A DNA stretch of 35,173 nt from a virus. The DNA lies in IMG/VR virus record IMGVR_UViG_3300032331_000495, positions 1 through 35,173 of that record; one strand, given 5' to 3'. Shown here piece after piece: positions 7,191 through 15,691 of the stretch (position 1 is the first letter of the stretch; every line of letters starts with the position of its first letter). The position numbers and the translations under genes are program-made. The notes under the pieces were generated by a model. It was not told the origin of the DNA and made no database searches. It saw nothing but the letters and a program-made list of their open reading frames with translations.

Positions 7191-8108
7191 ATGGACACGA
7201 CTCCGCAAGGAAGTGGGCCGCTGGATGTAAACAGTGCAGCCAATGCGATTCTAGGACTTATGGGAGGCGAGGAAGGCGAGCAGCCGACTCCTCAAGAACC
7301 ACAAGGAGAAGAGCCGCAGGTTGAGCAGGAAGAACAGCAAGTCGAGGAAACTCCGCGCTACCGTGTGAAAGCCGCAGGGGAGGAACGCGAAGTTACTATC
7401 GATGAGCTGATTAAGTCTTACCAGCTTGGCACTGACTACACTCAGAAAACCCAGACGCTTGCAGAGCAGCGTAAGGCGATTGAAGCCGAGAAAGCTGCGG
7501 TTGAGCAGGCGAAACAACTCCGTGACCAGTACGCTCAACGGTTGGAACTGATTGAAAAGGTTCTAGCCGAGCAGAACAAAACGGAAGATTTTGAAGCACT
7601 GAAAGAATCCGATCCGATCGGGTACGCAGTCAAGGTTGCCGAACAGTCTCAACGTGAAAAGCAACTCTACGCACTACAAGCTGAAAAGCAACGTCTTGCC
7701 CAACAGCAACAAACGGAGCATCAGCAGCGGTTGCAAGAGGTTCTCGCTCAAGAACAAGAGAAACTGATTCAGGCGATCCCTGAGTTTGCAGTACCGGAAA
7801 AAGCTGAAGTGGTTCGCAAAGATATCCGAAGCTATGCGAAGCAACTAGGTTTTACGGATCAAGAACTTTCACAGGTATATGACTCAAGAGCAGTGCTGAC
7901 TTTGTGGAAAGCCTCGCAGTACGACAAGCTTGTTGCAGGCAAGCCTGAAGTGACCAAGAAGGTTGCGGAAGCGCCGAAAATGCTCAAGCCCGGAACTGGC
8001 AAGGTTGCAAACCCTGAGTCGGATGCTATCAAAGCCCAACGTAACACGCTGCGGAAAACTGGCAAGGCTAGAGACGCTGCGGCTGTGTTTGAACGATTTT
8101 TGACTTAA
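7191..8108 (+). CDS. Capsid assembly scaffold protein, 305 aa
   Basis: The protein is strongly charged, Gln/Glu-rich and almost entirely helical, with no globular core. It has an acidic N-terminal stretch (GGEEGEQPTPQEPQGEEPQ), a middle segment RYRVKAAGEEREVTIDELIKSYQLG, a long coiled coil rich in AEQRKAIEAEKAAVEQAKQ and a basic C terminus. This profile, directly before the major capsid gene, is that of a phage scaffold. The RVKAAGEEREVTIDELIKSYQ...DYT motif is typical of scaffolds in this group. ATG 7191 is chosen; a GTG at 7185 is the alternative. The scaffold would co-assemble with capsid protein and then be lost. Confidence 0.85.
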   Translation: MDTTPQGSGPLDVNSAANAILGLMGGEEGEQPTPQEPQGEEPQVEQEEQQVEETPRYRVKAAGEEREVTIDELIKSYQLGTDYTQKTQTLAEQRKAIEAEKAAVEQAKQLRDQYAQRLELIEKVLAEQNKTEDFEALKESDPIGYAVKVAEQSQREKQLYALQAEKQRLAQQQQTEHQQRLQEVLAQEQEKLIQAIPEFAVPEKAEVVRKDIRSYAKQLGFTDQELSQVYDSRAVLTLWKASQYDKLVAGKPEVTKKVAEAPKMLKPGTGKVANPESDAIKAQRNTLRKTGKARDAAAVFERFLT

Positions 8109-8118
8109 AGGAATTGAC

Positions 8119-9060
8119 ATGCCTACCTTTGGTACCGCTACCGCTATCGGTCTTCGTGAAGACCTTACCGATGTCATCTATGACATTTCCCCCACCGAAA
8201 CCCCGATTCTGAGTTCGCTGGCCCGGACTCGCGCTACTGCTGTTTATCACGAGTGGCAAACGGATTCGCTGGCTGCTGCCACGACTGCCAATGCCGCTGT
8301 TGAAGGTGCAGACGCTTCTGCTGCTACCATCAGCCCGACTACCCGTCTCGGTAACTATGCTCAGATTCTTACGAAAACTGTGCAGGTTTCCAACACGCTG
8401 CAAACGGTCAACAAGGCCGGTCGGAAGTCTGAGATGGCTTACCAGATGTCCCGCGCTGCTCAAGAGCAGAAGCGCGACCTGGAAACCATCATTGCAGCCA
8501 ACCAGGGCCGTGACGCTGGCTCTGGTTCGACTGCTCGCAAGATGGGTTCGCTGCTGTCCTGGCTGAAAACCAACACCAGCAAGGGCACTAGCGGCACTGA
8601 TCCGACGACGATTGGTGTTTCTACCCGTTCGGATGGTGCTACCCGTACCTTCACCGAGACGCTGCTGAAGGACGTTGTTAAGCTTGCGTTTGATGCGGGT
8701 GGTGCGCCTAAGTTGCTGGTGGTGAACTCTGGCCTGAAGCAGAAAGCCAGTTCGTTCTCTGGTATCGCTGCGATTCGCAATCAGGCGAACAACGAGGCGG
8801 CTACCATCGTGGCGGCTGCTGACTTCTATCTCAGCGACTTCGGACAGCTTGCGGTCACTCCTGATCGTTTTGTCCGTACCCGCGATGCGCTGCTGCTCGA
8901 TCCTGAGTACGCTGCCATGGCTTATCTGCGTCCGTTCGAGACGATCCAACTGGCGACGGTTGGTGACAGCGAGCGTCAGCAGTTGGTCTGCGAGGTCACG
9001 CTGGAGATGCGGAACGAAGCGGCTCACGGCATCGTGGCTGACTTGAACCCGGCTCTGTAA
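8119..9060 (+). CDS. Major capsid protein (SU10 / DUF5309 HK97-fold family)
   Basis: The 313-residue protein begins MPTFGTATAIGLREDLTDVI, then SPTETPILSSLARTRA and YHEWQTDSLAAA. These are hallmarks of the SU10-type major capsid family (formerly DUF5309). Further signatures are LGNYAQILTKTVQVSNT, DPEYAAMAYLRPFE and the C-terminal EMRNEAAHGIVADLN. It builds the icosahedral shell. AGGA lies about 7 nt before the ATG. Codon use is strongly optimised (C/T-ending codons), fitting very high expression, and a terminator follows directly. The antisense strand is open along nearly the whole gene, but this is a codon-bias shadow. Confidence 0.95.
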   Translation: MPTFGTATAIGLREDLTDVIYDISPTETPILSSLARTRATAVYHEWQTDSLAAATTANAAVEGADASAATISPTTRLGNYAQILTKTVQVSNTLQTVNKAGRKSEMAYQMSRAAQEQKRDLETIIAANQGRDAGSGSTARKMGSLLSWLKTNTSKGTSGTDPTTIGVSTRSDGATRTFTETLLKDVVKLAFDAGGAPKLLVVNSGLKQKASSFSGIAAIRNQANNEAATIVAAADFYLSDFGQLAVTPDRFVRTRDALLLDPEYAAMAYLRPFETIQLATVGDSERQQLVCEVTLEMRNEAAHGIVADLNPAL

Positions 9061-9067
9061 GCGGATA

Positions 9068-9099
9068 GGGGGGCAGGGGCAATCCCTGCCTCCCGTTTT
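9068..9099 (+). terminator. Intrinsic terminator / attenuator after the major capsid gene
   Basis: GGGGGGCAGGG (9068-9078), loop GCAAT (9079-9083) and CCCTGCCTCCC (9084-9094) form an 11-bp stem with one G:U pair, followed by GTTTT. The T-run is short, so termination may be partial. That suits a device that keeps capsid mRNA in excess over downstream head-tail genes, or protects its 3' end. Confidence 0.8.
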
Positions 9100-9108
9100 G
9101 GAGGGTGC

Positions 9109-9420
9109 ATGAAGAAACTATTCTCGGCTGATGATGCTCGATACACAATCGCGCACTTCACCGATGACGGACTGGTGCTAGAAACAAAAGAAGATGTATC
9201 CGCACTGGTCGAGCTAAATAAGAAGCAATTCAACGAGTCAGACGGGACGTTTCGTGATCCTGTGATGACGCATATTGCTAGAGTTCCGGCAACGGTAATC
9301 GACGATTTGAACCGCAAGGGAATCATGCGGGGCTATCAGGTGATTGACGAAAAGCGCATGAAAGCGTGGCTCAACCATCCTGACAATCGGTTCTTCCGTA
9401 CTCATCCGGGGCGCGTATGA
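9109..9420 (+). CDS. Conserved-looking small head protein, 103 aa, function unknown
   Basis: The protein MKKLFSADDARYTIAHFTDD is mixed alpha/beta with a hydrophilic C terminus ending in MKAWLNHPDNRFFRTHPGRV. Genes of this type often follow the major capsid gene in podoviruses with SU10-type capsids. I cannot assign a function; decoration or connector roles are guesses. GGAGGG lies just before the ATG. It overlaps the next gene by 4 nt (ATGA). Confidence 0.75.
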   Translation: MKKLFSADDARYTIAHFTDDGLVLETKEDVSALVELNKKQFNESDGTFRDPVMTHIARVPATVIDDLNRKGIMRGYQVIDEKRMKAWLNHPDNRFFRTHPGRV

Positions 9421-10097
9421 AGGTTGCTGTGTGTGTACCATGCCGTGATACGGTCATGGCTGGTTTCGCTTTTGATATGGCTAGGCTCACTGCGTTCGAC
9501 GCTCAAAACCGAGACGGCGAATTGCAGTTGCTACAGATGCCTGGGACGCTGATCTTTACTCAGCGAGAGAAGCTGGCAGAAGAAGCGCTGGAATGGGGTG
9601 CTGATGCCATCCTGTACATTGACAGCGATATGCGGTTCCCTGCTGACGCTCTTAACGTCCTGCTGTCGCGTGATGTCCCGATTATCGGGGTGAACGCTAC
9701 GACTAGGAGAGAGCCTGTTGTCCCGACTGCGATGAATCTTCACTTGGATAAGATGAAGCAGGAAGGGAATGTACGGCAGGTTTGGACGAAGATTGAGAGT
9801 CGCGGTAAGGTTGGCATCGAGCAGGTGACTGCTGTTGGGTTCGGTGTTACACTTATTCGTAAGGAAGTGTTTGAAAAGATCCCAAAGCCGTGGTTTGATG
9901 TTATCTGGACTGATCACGGCAATGTAATTGGCGAGGATGTAGCATTCTGCGTCAAGGCGATGGAACAGGATATCCCTGTTTATGTTGACCACGATCTATC
10001 GCTGCACATTGGGCACATTGGTACAAAGACCTTCGGCTGGGATGATGTGAACTATGGCCCTAGAAAACTACAGCGATCTTCAAAGCGCAATCGCTAG
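9417..10097 (+). CDS. GT-A family glycosyltransferase with DSD motif, 226 aa
   Basis: The start MKVAVCVPCRDTVMAGFAFD resembles the nucleotide-sugar binding first strand of GT2-like enzymes, and YIDSDMRFP (DSD at 69-71) is the DXD metal site. The segments VTAVGFGVTLIRKEVF and HGNVIGEDVAFCVKA (with the ED catalytic-base motif) complete the GT-A pattern. Such genes are frequent between capsid and tail genes of phages, but the acceptor is unknown; modification of a virion protein is one option. It overlaps the previous gene by 4 nt and the next by 44 nt. Confidence 0.8.
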   Translation: MKVAVCVPCRDTVMAGFAFDMARLTAFDAQNRDGELQLLQMPGTLIFTQREKLAEEALEWGADAILYIDSDMRFPADALNVLLSRDVPIIGVNATTRREPVVPTAMNLHLDKMKQEGNVRQVWTKIESRGKVGIEQVTAVGFGVTLIRKEVFEKIPKPWFDVIWTDHGNVIGEDVAFCVKAMEQDIPVYVDHDLSLHIGHIGTKTFGWDDVNYGPRKLQRSSKRNR

Positions 10098-10674
10098 TTA
10101 TCTGGCTAGGTCAGATCTGACGAGCCAGATTCCTGATTTCATTCGGTTGGCAGAGATCCGTCTGAGGCGCGATCTGCGTATCCGTCAGATGCTGAAGAAT
10201 GCAACAGCATCGACAACCAGTGGTGATTCGACTGTTGGCTTGCCTAGCGACTTCCTCGAGTTGCGGGATATCTTCATCCAGGACAATCCAGAGCAGATCC
10301 TCAACTTCCTGTCTCCGTCCATGTTCCATCGTAATGCGAGGGCTACGGAGGCGGGAGAGCCGGTTAATTACACAATAATTGGCAACGAGATACAGTTCGC
10401 TCCGATCCCTGATAGTGCGTATACAGTTCAGATGTTGTATTTCTACAAGCCGACATTCTTGAGCAGTACGAATACAACGAATCTGTTTACCGAGAATGTT
10501 CCTGATCTGCTGTTGTATGCCTCGCTTGGGGAGGCAGAGCCGTATCTTATGAACGATGCCAGGATTGCTGTCTGGGCGTCTTTGTATGATCGAGGTGTTG
10601 TTGCTCTTAAATCAGCAGATGATCGAGGGCAATACAGTGCTACCCCGATGGCAATGACGGTTGCAAGACGGTAG
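10054..10674 (+). CDS. Head-to-tail adaptor protein (SU10 / P22 gp4-like)
   Basis: The 206-residue protein starts MALENYSDLQSAIASYLARSD and continues IPDFIRLAEIRLRRDLRIRQM, the usual N-terminal helical bundle of podovirus adaptors (IxxxIxLAExRLxRxLR). It then has GLPSDFLELRDIFI, ...NYTIIGNEIQFAPIP and YFYKPTFLSS. It should dock beneath the portal as a ring. The start overlaps the glycosyltransferase gene by 44 nt, and the ADL-like helix motif directly after the ATG supports that start. Confidence 0.85.
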   Translation: MALENYSDLQSAIASYLARSDLTSQIPDFIRLAEIRLRRDLRIRQMLKNATASTTSGDSTVGLPSDFLELRDIFIQDNPEQILNFLSPSMFHRNARATEAGEPVNYTIIGNEIQFAPIPDSAYTVQMLYFYKPTFLSSTNTTNLFTENVPDLLLYASLGEAEPYLMNDARIAVWASLYDRGVVALKSADDRGQYSATPMAMTVARR

Positions 10675-10705
10675 TACAACACTTACGAAAGCTTAAGAGG
10701 TCATC

Positions 10706-11287
10706 ATGTCAATCGAAAAATCGAAAGCCCAAGATGTTGTTGCAAGTGGGCTTATTGCTGCTCCGCGATCTGGCGAGCAGGCTAGTGCTACTGGTAAGTT
10801 CTCTGTTCAGTGCCTTGATAAAGAAGGGAAACTGAAGTGGGAACTTGACTGTAAGAATCTGGTGGTGAACGTCGGTCTGCAATACATGGCTGGCACTGCG
10901 CTGACTTCGACTGCTCAGATTACGTCCTGGTACATTGGCCTATACGGTGCTGGAGCATCAAACACTCCCGCTGCTGGGGATACGTCATCTTCTCACGGTG
11001 GATGGACTGAGATCACTCCATATAGCAACTTGACTCGCCCAGCGGCTACGTTTGCCTCTGCAACCAACGCAAGTCCATCTGTTGTCACTAATTCTGCGTC
11101 TCCTGCTGAGTTCACCATTAACGCTACAGCTACGGTTGGCGGGGCATTCTTGATCTCAAATAGCACCAAAGGTGGATCAACAGGGACGTTGTTCTCTGCG
11201 TCTGATTTCACGACTCCTGGTGGTGATCGTAGTGTTATCAGTGGCGACACGCTTCGAGTAACATATACGATGTCGCTTCTTGCGTGA
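10706..11287 (+). CDS. Beta-rich tail or virion surface protein, 193 aa
   Basis: After a short N terminus the protein reads GKFSVQCLDKEGKLKWELDCKNLVVNVGLQYMAG, a block seen in many phage tail and surface proteins. It then becomes Ser/Thr/Gly-rich and beta-structured (SWYIGLYGAGASNTP; VISGDTLRVTYTMSLLA). It probably forms a tail or decoration component. AGAGG lies upstream of ATG 10706. The stop overlaps the start of the next small gene (TGATG). The exact role is not evident. Confidence 0.7.
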   Translation: MSIEKSKAQDVVASGLIAAPRSGEQASATGKFSVQCLDKEGKLKWELDCKNLVVNVGLQYMAGTALTSTAQITSWYIGLYGAGASNTPAAGDTSSSHGGWTEITPYSNLTRPAATFASATNASPSVVTNSASPAEFTINATATVGGAFLISNSTKGGSTGTLFSASDFTTPGGDRSVISGDTLRVTYTMSLLA

Positions 11288-11466
11288 TGAAGATCGACTT
11301 CTTTTATGATACGAAGTACGGCAGGTTTGGAGATGCTCTCCACCTGCCCGACGATCATGGCTTTTCAGACGATGAACTTGAAGCCATGAAGCAGCAACGC
11401 TTGAGCAATTGGCTCGCAATCATCGAAACCCCACCGGAAGAAACGACCTCTGCAACGGAGGAGTAG
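11287..11466 (+). CDS. Small hypothetical protein, 59 aa
   Basis: The ATG at 11287 overlaps the previous stop (TGATG); GTG 11284 is possible. The protein is acidic and starts MKIDFFYDTKYGRFGDALHLPDD, with DDELEAMKQQRLSNWLAIIE and a Glu/Thr-rich tail. It has the look of the short proteins placed between virion surface genes in this phage type. No domain is recognised. It is followed immediately by the ATG of the giant tail protein. Confidence 0.7.
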   Translation: MKIDFFYDTKYGRFGDALHLPDDHGFSDDELEAMKQQRLSNWLAIIETPPEETTSATEE

Positions 11467-14400
11467 ATGGCCGCTAGATATTGGGTTGGCGGAACCGGGA
11501 CATGGAATACTGTTAGCACCGCCAACTGGTCGGCGTCTTCCGGTGGAGCATCAGGCGCGTCTGTCCCGACTGCTGCCGACAGTGTTTTCTTTGACCAAGC
11601 GGGAACCTATACCGTCACAATGACGGGTGCTTTGCTGTGTCTTGACATCACGGTATCGGCAGGCACAGTCACGTTTGCTACCGGCACAAGCCCGACACTG
11701 GCAATCAGTGGTTCAATGTCGTTATTGGCGGGAACATTGTGGAACAGTACGGGCGGCATTACTTTTACTGCAACTACGACTGGGAAAACTATTACGACTA
11801 ACGGAGTTTCAATTTCTGCAACTGTGACTTTTAACGGTGTTGGAGGGGGATGGACTCTTGGCAGCGCATTAACAACAACAACTTCTTTAACTGTCACAGC
11901 AGGGACTTTTAGCACATCAGCAAGTAATTATTCTGTTTCTTGTAGTTTTTTTAGTTCTTCTAACACAAACACAAGAACTATTACCTTAAATGGATCAACA
12001 ATAACTTGTTCCTTAAACAGTACGGCTGCAATAAGTTTAACAACAATTACAAACTTAACGTTTAACGCCGGTACGTCGCAGATAAATTTATCTGGTGGAA
12101 CAGCAGGTATTGCGTCTGGCGGGTTAACTTTTTACAACGTCAGTTTTACAAGCACAAATCGTGCTATTACACAAATTACAGGTGCTAATACCTTTACTAA
12201 CCTGTCGTTTACGGGGCGCGCAGGGGTTGGTGTTTGTACTATTTTAATTGGTGCTAGCCAGATTATAAACGGTGCATTGACATTGAGCGCGGGGGCTTCG
12301 GCTTCGTGTCGGCATTACTTGTCATCTAGCATATTTACAGCAACTCGCACTATTACAGTTAACGGTAGCGTATCGCTAACTGATGTTGATATTCAAGATA
12401 TTGTTGCCGCTGGTACCGCTGGCACATGGACAGGAACAAGGTTAGGTGATTGCAAAGGCAACACCAACATTACATTCCCAGCCGCTAAAACGGTTTATTT
12501 TCGGGGAACAGGTTCGGTCGACTGGGGCGCTACCGGTACCGGGTCATGGTCTGCCACATCTGGTGGGGTGTTTGATGCTACGCAGTTCCCCCTTGCTCAA
12601 GACACCGCCGTATTTCCAGCCGCATTATACCCCGCATCAGGTGCAACAATTACAATTAATGCTAACTACAACATCGGCACAATTGATATGTCGTTGCGTA
12701 CCGCCAATACGATGACGTTGGCGACCAGTACAAACACTTTAGCTATTTACGGGAACTGGATCAACGGTACGCAAACCACGTTATCGGGTACTGGGACATT
12801 AACTTTCGCTGGTCGCGTTACCCAACAAATTACTTCTGCGGGCAAAACATTCACTCAAACAATAACAATTGATTCCCCCGGCGGAACTGTTCAGATTCAA
12901 GACGCATTTACTACCGGAAGTGCAGTAACCACTACATTTAATCGAGGGACACTTAGTCTCCAGTCGTTTACATACAGTACTGGTATTTTTTCATCTTCGG
13001 GTACTGTTACTCGTGTTATTGCGTTTAGTACCGGGAATATAACGCTTACCGGTAACGCCGCTACTATTTGGAACTGTGGGACACTAACTAATTTTAGTTA
13101 TACGGGTACATCTGACGTTCAAGCCACTTACTCTGGTGCGACTGGCACTCGAACAATCATACACGGGTCAACTGGCGGGACCGCCGCAAATGCCGTTAAC
13201 GTGACGGTTACTGCTGGGTCAGACACTATTAGCTTTGGTGCAAGTATTATTACGCTGAACAACCTAACCTACAACAATACGTTTACTGGCACTGGTTCGT
13301 TGTTTGTCAATATATACGGTAATTTGACGCTTTCTACTGGTGGAACAATAGCTAGTTCCGCCGTTGCTTCACCTATTTTTAAGTCTACGTCTGGCACTAA
13401 AACAATTACGACTAACGGCAGAACTATTGACCGACCTATTCAGTTTGATGGGGTTGGTGGTACATGGGCGCTTCAAGACGCATTAACAGTCGGCTCAACT
13501 AGCACGAGCATATTTACGCTGACGAATGGAACACTCGACCTTAACGGCCAGACGCTTACAACTGGTTCGGCTGCTACGAGCGGGTTTATTACAAGCACGG
13601 GGACAAAGAACCTTACGTTTAATGGCGGCACTCTAGCCATCCCTTCTTCTGGTGCGACTGCTTTTAACAACGTAGCGCCGACTGGATTTACAACTACCGC
13701 AGGCACAGGTACTGGCACGATCACTATGACTTCAGCGTCTGCCAAGACGTTTGTCGGAGGTGGCAGTACCTTTAACTGCACACTAAATCAAGGTGGCGCG
13801 GGTGCGCTGACGATTACAGGCGCAAACACATTTACCAACATAGCCAATACAACTCAGCCCGCTACTGTTACGTTTCCGTCTAGTGTCACTAATACGTTTA
13901 CTAGCTTCAGCTTGTCGGGTACGGCTGGCAACCTGATTACCATCAATAGCAGCACAGCAGGTACTCGGGCAACGGTTTCAGACGCAAGCGGTACAGTCAG
14001 CGTTAGTTATTGCTCAATCATAGACTCTGCTGCAACGGGTGGGGCGACTTGGAACGCTTTTACCAGCAACGGTAATGTGGACGCAGGTAATAATACTGGG
14101 TGGAATTTTAGCGGCGGGGGCACGGTTTACAATTCTTCAGTTACTGAAACCGCCACAGGTACTGATGAAATCTCGGCAGTTCCCTTGTATCTTAGTTTAA
14201 TTTCTGAAAGTGCTACCAGCACAGATTTCATAACTGTTGAGGCGTCAATATTTAACGCCCCGGTGTCCGAGACTTCTACGGCTACCGACGCTGTTACAAC
14301 TACCTTAACGCTTAACGCAGATCTTTCAGAAACCGCTAATGGTACGGACAGCATCTCCGCAGTACCAAATTACTTATCAGCCGTTCTTGAAGCTGCGACA

Positions 14401-14982
14401 TCGACTGACACTGTAGATGCTCCAAATAGTATTTACAATCCAAGCATTGCAGAGACTCCGACATCATCTGATGCAACAATCGGATATGTTAGATTTTTAT
14501 CAACAATTGAAGAGACATCTACCAGCACAGACTTGATTAGTTCGTTAAGGCTAGTGTTCGTCAATGTTAGTGAAACAACAAGCACTTCCGATGCGACAAG
14601 CGCTGTTCAGTTGTTTAGCGCAATCATAAGCGAGATACCAACTGCTCAAGATATCGCAACGGTTGCGCCATCAATCTTTAACGCTCCAGTTGTTGAGTTG
14701 GTGACTGGGACTGACTCTCCGGTAGGCAATGCAACATTCCCGCTTGCCATTGTAGAGACAATCAGTGTTTCTGACTCGATATTTGCTCGCTTCTTGTGGG
14801 AGCCAATCCCTGACGAAGCATCGACCTGGACTCGGGTTGATGACTTGAATCCCGGGCCTTGGACTGCCAGTGACAATGGATCAGGAGTCTGGCAAAATGT
14901 CAATGGCGCAACTCAAAGTTGGGTTGACATAGACGATCCGACTCAGCAAGTCTGGACAAGAATTTCCCCCTGGACTGAATGA
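11467..14982 (+). CDS. Giant repeat-rich beta-helical tail/adhesin-like protein, 1171 aa
   Basis: This is the largest gene here. Residues 1-40 (RYWVGGTGTWNTVSTANWSA...ADSVFFD) are echoed at about 343-385 (VYFRGTGSVDWGATGTGSWSATSGG...QDTAVFP), an internal duplication. Between and after them lie long Thr/Ser/Gly/Ala beta repeats (ATTTGKTITTNG, SGTKTITTNG) typical of parallel beta-helix adhesins. Residues 891-1114 hold eleven 20-21-residue repeats with an ET-x-T-x-TD core. The last 60 residues have regularly spaced Trp residues (STWTRV, GPWTAS, GVWQNV, QSWVDI, QVWTRI). A host-receptor binding or virion fibre role is likely. Base composition from about 11,860 to 13,400 is AT-richer than the capsid genes, which fits module exchange. 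Confidence 0.75.
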   Translation: MAARYWVGGTGTWNTVSTANWSASSGGASGASVPTAADSVFFDQAGTYTVTMTGALLCLDITVSAGTVTFATGTSPTLAISGSMSLLAGTLWNSTGGITFTATTTGKTITTNGVSISATVTFNGVGGGWTLGSALTTTTSLTVTAGTFSTSASNYSVSCSFFSSSNTNTRTITLNGSTITCSLNSTAAISLTTITNLTFNAGTSQINLSGGTAGIASGGLTFYNVSFTSTNRAITQITGANTFTNLSFTGRAGVGVCTILIGASQIINGALTLSAGASASCRHYLSSSIFTATRTITVNGSVSLTDVDIQDIVAAGTAGTWTGTRLGDCKGNTNITFPAAKTVYFRGTGSVDWGATGTGSWSATSGGVFDATQFPLAQDTAVFPAALYPASGATITINANYNIGTIDMSLRTANTMTLATSTNTLAIYGNWINGTQTTLSGTGTLTFAGRVTQQITSAGKTFTQTITIDSPGGTVQIQDAFTTGSAVTTTFNRGTLSLQSFTYSTGIFSSSGTVTRVIAFSTGNITLTGNAATIWNCGTLTNFSYTGTSDVQATYSGATGTRTIIHGSTGGTAANAVNVTVTAGSDTISFGASIITLNNLTYNNTFTGTGSLFVNIYGNLTLSTGGTIASSAVASPIFKSTSGTKTITTNGRTIDRPIQFDGVGGTWALQDALTVGSTSTSIFTLTNGTLDLNGQTLTTGSAATSGFITSTGTKNLTFNGGTLAIPSSGATAFNNVAPTGFTTTAGTGTGTITMTSASAKTFVGGGSTFNCTLNQGGAGALTITGANTFTNIANTTQPATVTFPSSVTNTFTSFSLSGTAGNLITINSSTAGTRATVSDASGTVSVSYCSIIDSAATGGATWNAFTSNGNVDAGNNTGWNFSGGGTVYNSSVTETATGTDEISAVPLYLSLISESATSTDFITVEASIFNAPVSETSTATDAVTTTLTLNADLSETANGTDSISAVPNYLSAVLEAATSTDTVDAPNSIYNPSIAETPTSSDATIGYVRFLSTIEETSTSTDLISSLRLVFVNVSETTSTSDATSAVQLFSAIISEIPTAQDIATVAPSIFNAPVVELVTGTDSPVGNATFPLAIVETISVSDSIFARFLWEPIPDEASTWTRVDDLNPGPWTASDNGSGVWQNVNGATQSWVDIDDPTQQVWTRISPWTE
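14137..14808 (+). repeat. Eleven degenerate 60-63-bp repeats encoding ET-x-T-x-TD units
   Basis: Successive protein units begin SVTETATGTDEIS, SESATSTDFIT, SETSTATDAVT, SETANGTDSIS, LEAATSTDTVD, AETPTSSDATI, EETSTSTDLIS, SETTSTSDATS, SEIPTAQDIAT, VELVTGTDSPV and VETISVSDSIF. Some units pair into a longer period (ISAVPLYLS / ISAVPNYLS; ASIFNAPV / PSIFNAPV). DNA identity between units is low, so the array is old or under protein-level selection. The repeats probably form a linear stalk in the tail protein. Confidence 0.85.
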
Positions 14983-15000
14983 CACACACTTGGAGCTAAC

Positions 15001-15252
15001 ATGGCTGCACCATTCTCAACGACTCCCGACAGTTGCGCTGTCAACTGTATTGCTATCACTCCTGCCGATTCTGATCTGGTGGCTCCTGTCCGAGCGCTGT
15101 ACATCGGCGGTGTTGGCAATGTCACGATCAACGACACTGGCGGCGGCTCGGTGACGTTTGTTGCTGTTCCTACTGGCACGATCCTACCTGTGATGGCTAG
15201 GCGTGTTTGGTCTACTGGTACGACTGCAACTAATATCGTTGGGCTGATCTGA
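15001..15252 (+). CDS. Spike-base-like small virion protein (RCAP_Rcc01079-like), 83 aa
   Basis: The protein starts MAAPFSTTPDSCAVNCIAITP, with RALYIGGVGNVTI, GSVTFVAVPTGTILPVMARRVWSTGTTATNIVGL. The RALYIGGxGxVTV...VTFxxVPxGTxLPVxxxRVxxTGTTATNIVxL pattern is that of a small all-beta protein family found in gene-transfer-agent and podovirus head spikes. I infer a spike base or decoration trimer. It lies between the giant tail protein and a carbohydrate-binding-like protein, which supports a capsid or tail surface role. Confidence 0.7.
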   Translation: MAAPFSTTPDSCAVNCIAITPADSDLVAPVRALYIGGVGNVTINDTGGGSVTFVAVPTGTILPVMARRVWSTGTTATNIVGLI

Positions 15253-15253
15253 C

Positions 15254-15691
15254 ATGAAGGTCAATCTTGGTGTTTCCCCTGTTGCAGTTAGGAATGACAA
15301 CACCGATGGAGTGACCAATAAAGAGTTGGTCACTAATGGAAGCTTTGCTAGTGGGTTGACAAAATGGACTACGCTTACAGGAAGCGGGAACTTTTCTGTT
15401 GCTGACAATAAGCTTACATCTACTGCTGGAAGTTCATTTACGATTTATCAGGTTATTGGTTTAGAGAATGGGGCTAGTTACGAAGTAAAGTTCACGTTGC
15501 TTGATTACACTGCTGGGAGCATGCGACCTGTGTTTTTTGGTGGAACTCAAGTAAACGGCACTTTACGAACGGCAAACGGTTCATATACTGAGACAATCGT
15601 AAATAACTCAACTGGGAATACTGCAATTCTGATGGCTGGCTTGTCATCTCCTAGACTGTCAATCACTAATGTAAGCGTTAGGAAGCTATGA
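15254..15691 (+). CDS. Carbohydrate-binding (CBM4_9/galactose-binding-like) module protein, 145 aa
   Basis: After 25 residues the sequence reads ELVTNGSFASGLTKWTTLTGSGNFSV, then YQVIGLENGASYEVKFTLLDY and ends PRLSITNVSVRKL. The N-G-x-F-x-x-G-x-x-x-W start and the Y-x-V/x-F-x-L strand followed by a terminal ITNVSVRK strand are the standard layout of the jelly-roll carbohydrate-binding fold. It probably displays a sugar-binding head on the virion. It starts 2 nt after the previous gene and overlaps the next by 4 nt (ATGA). Confidence 0.75.
   Translation: MKVNLGVSPVAVRNDNTDGVTNKELVTNGSFASGLTKWTTLTGSGNFSVADNKLTSTAGSSFTIYQVIGLENGASYEVKFTLLDYTAGSMRPVFFGGTQVNGTLRTANGSYTETIVNNSTGNTAILMAGLSSPRLSITNVSVRKL

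Noticed and set aside
8068-9027. A 319-codon antisense ORF across the major capsid gene
   Set aside because: It mirrors the capsid gene codon by codon. Strong RNY-type codon bias in the capsid gene removes stops on the opposite strand, the antisense protein is Arg/Ser/Leu low-complexity with no family look, and it has no ribosome site.
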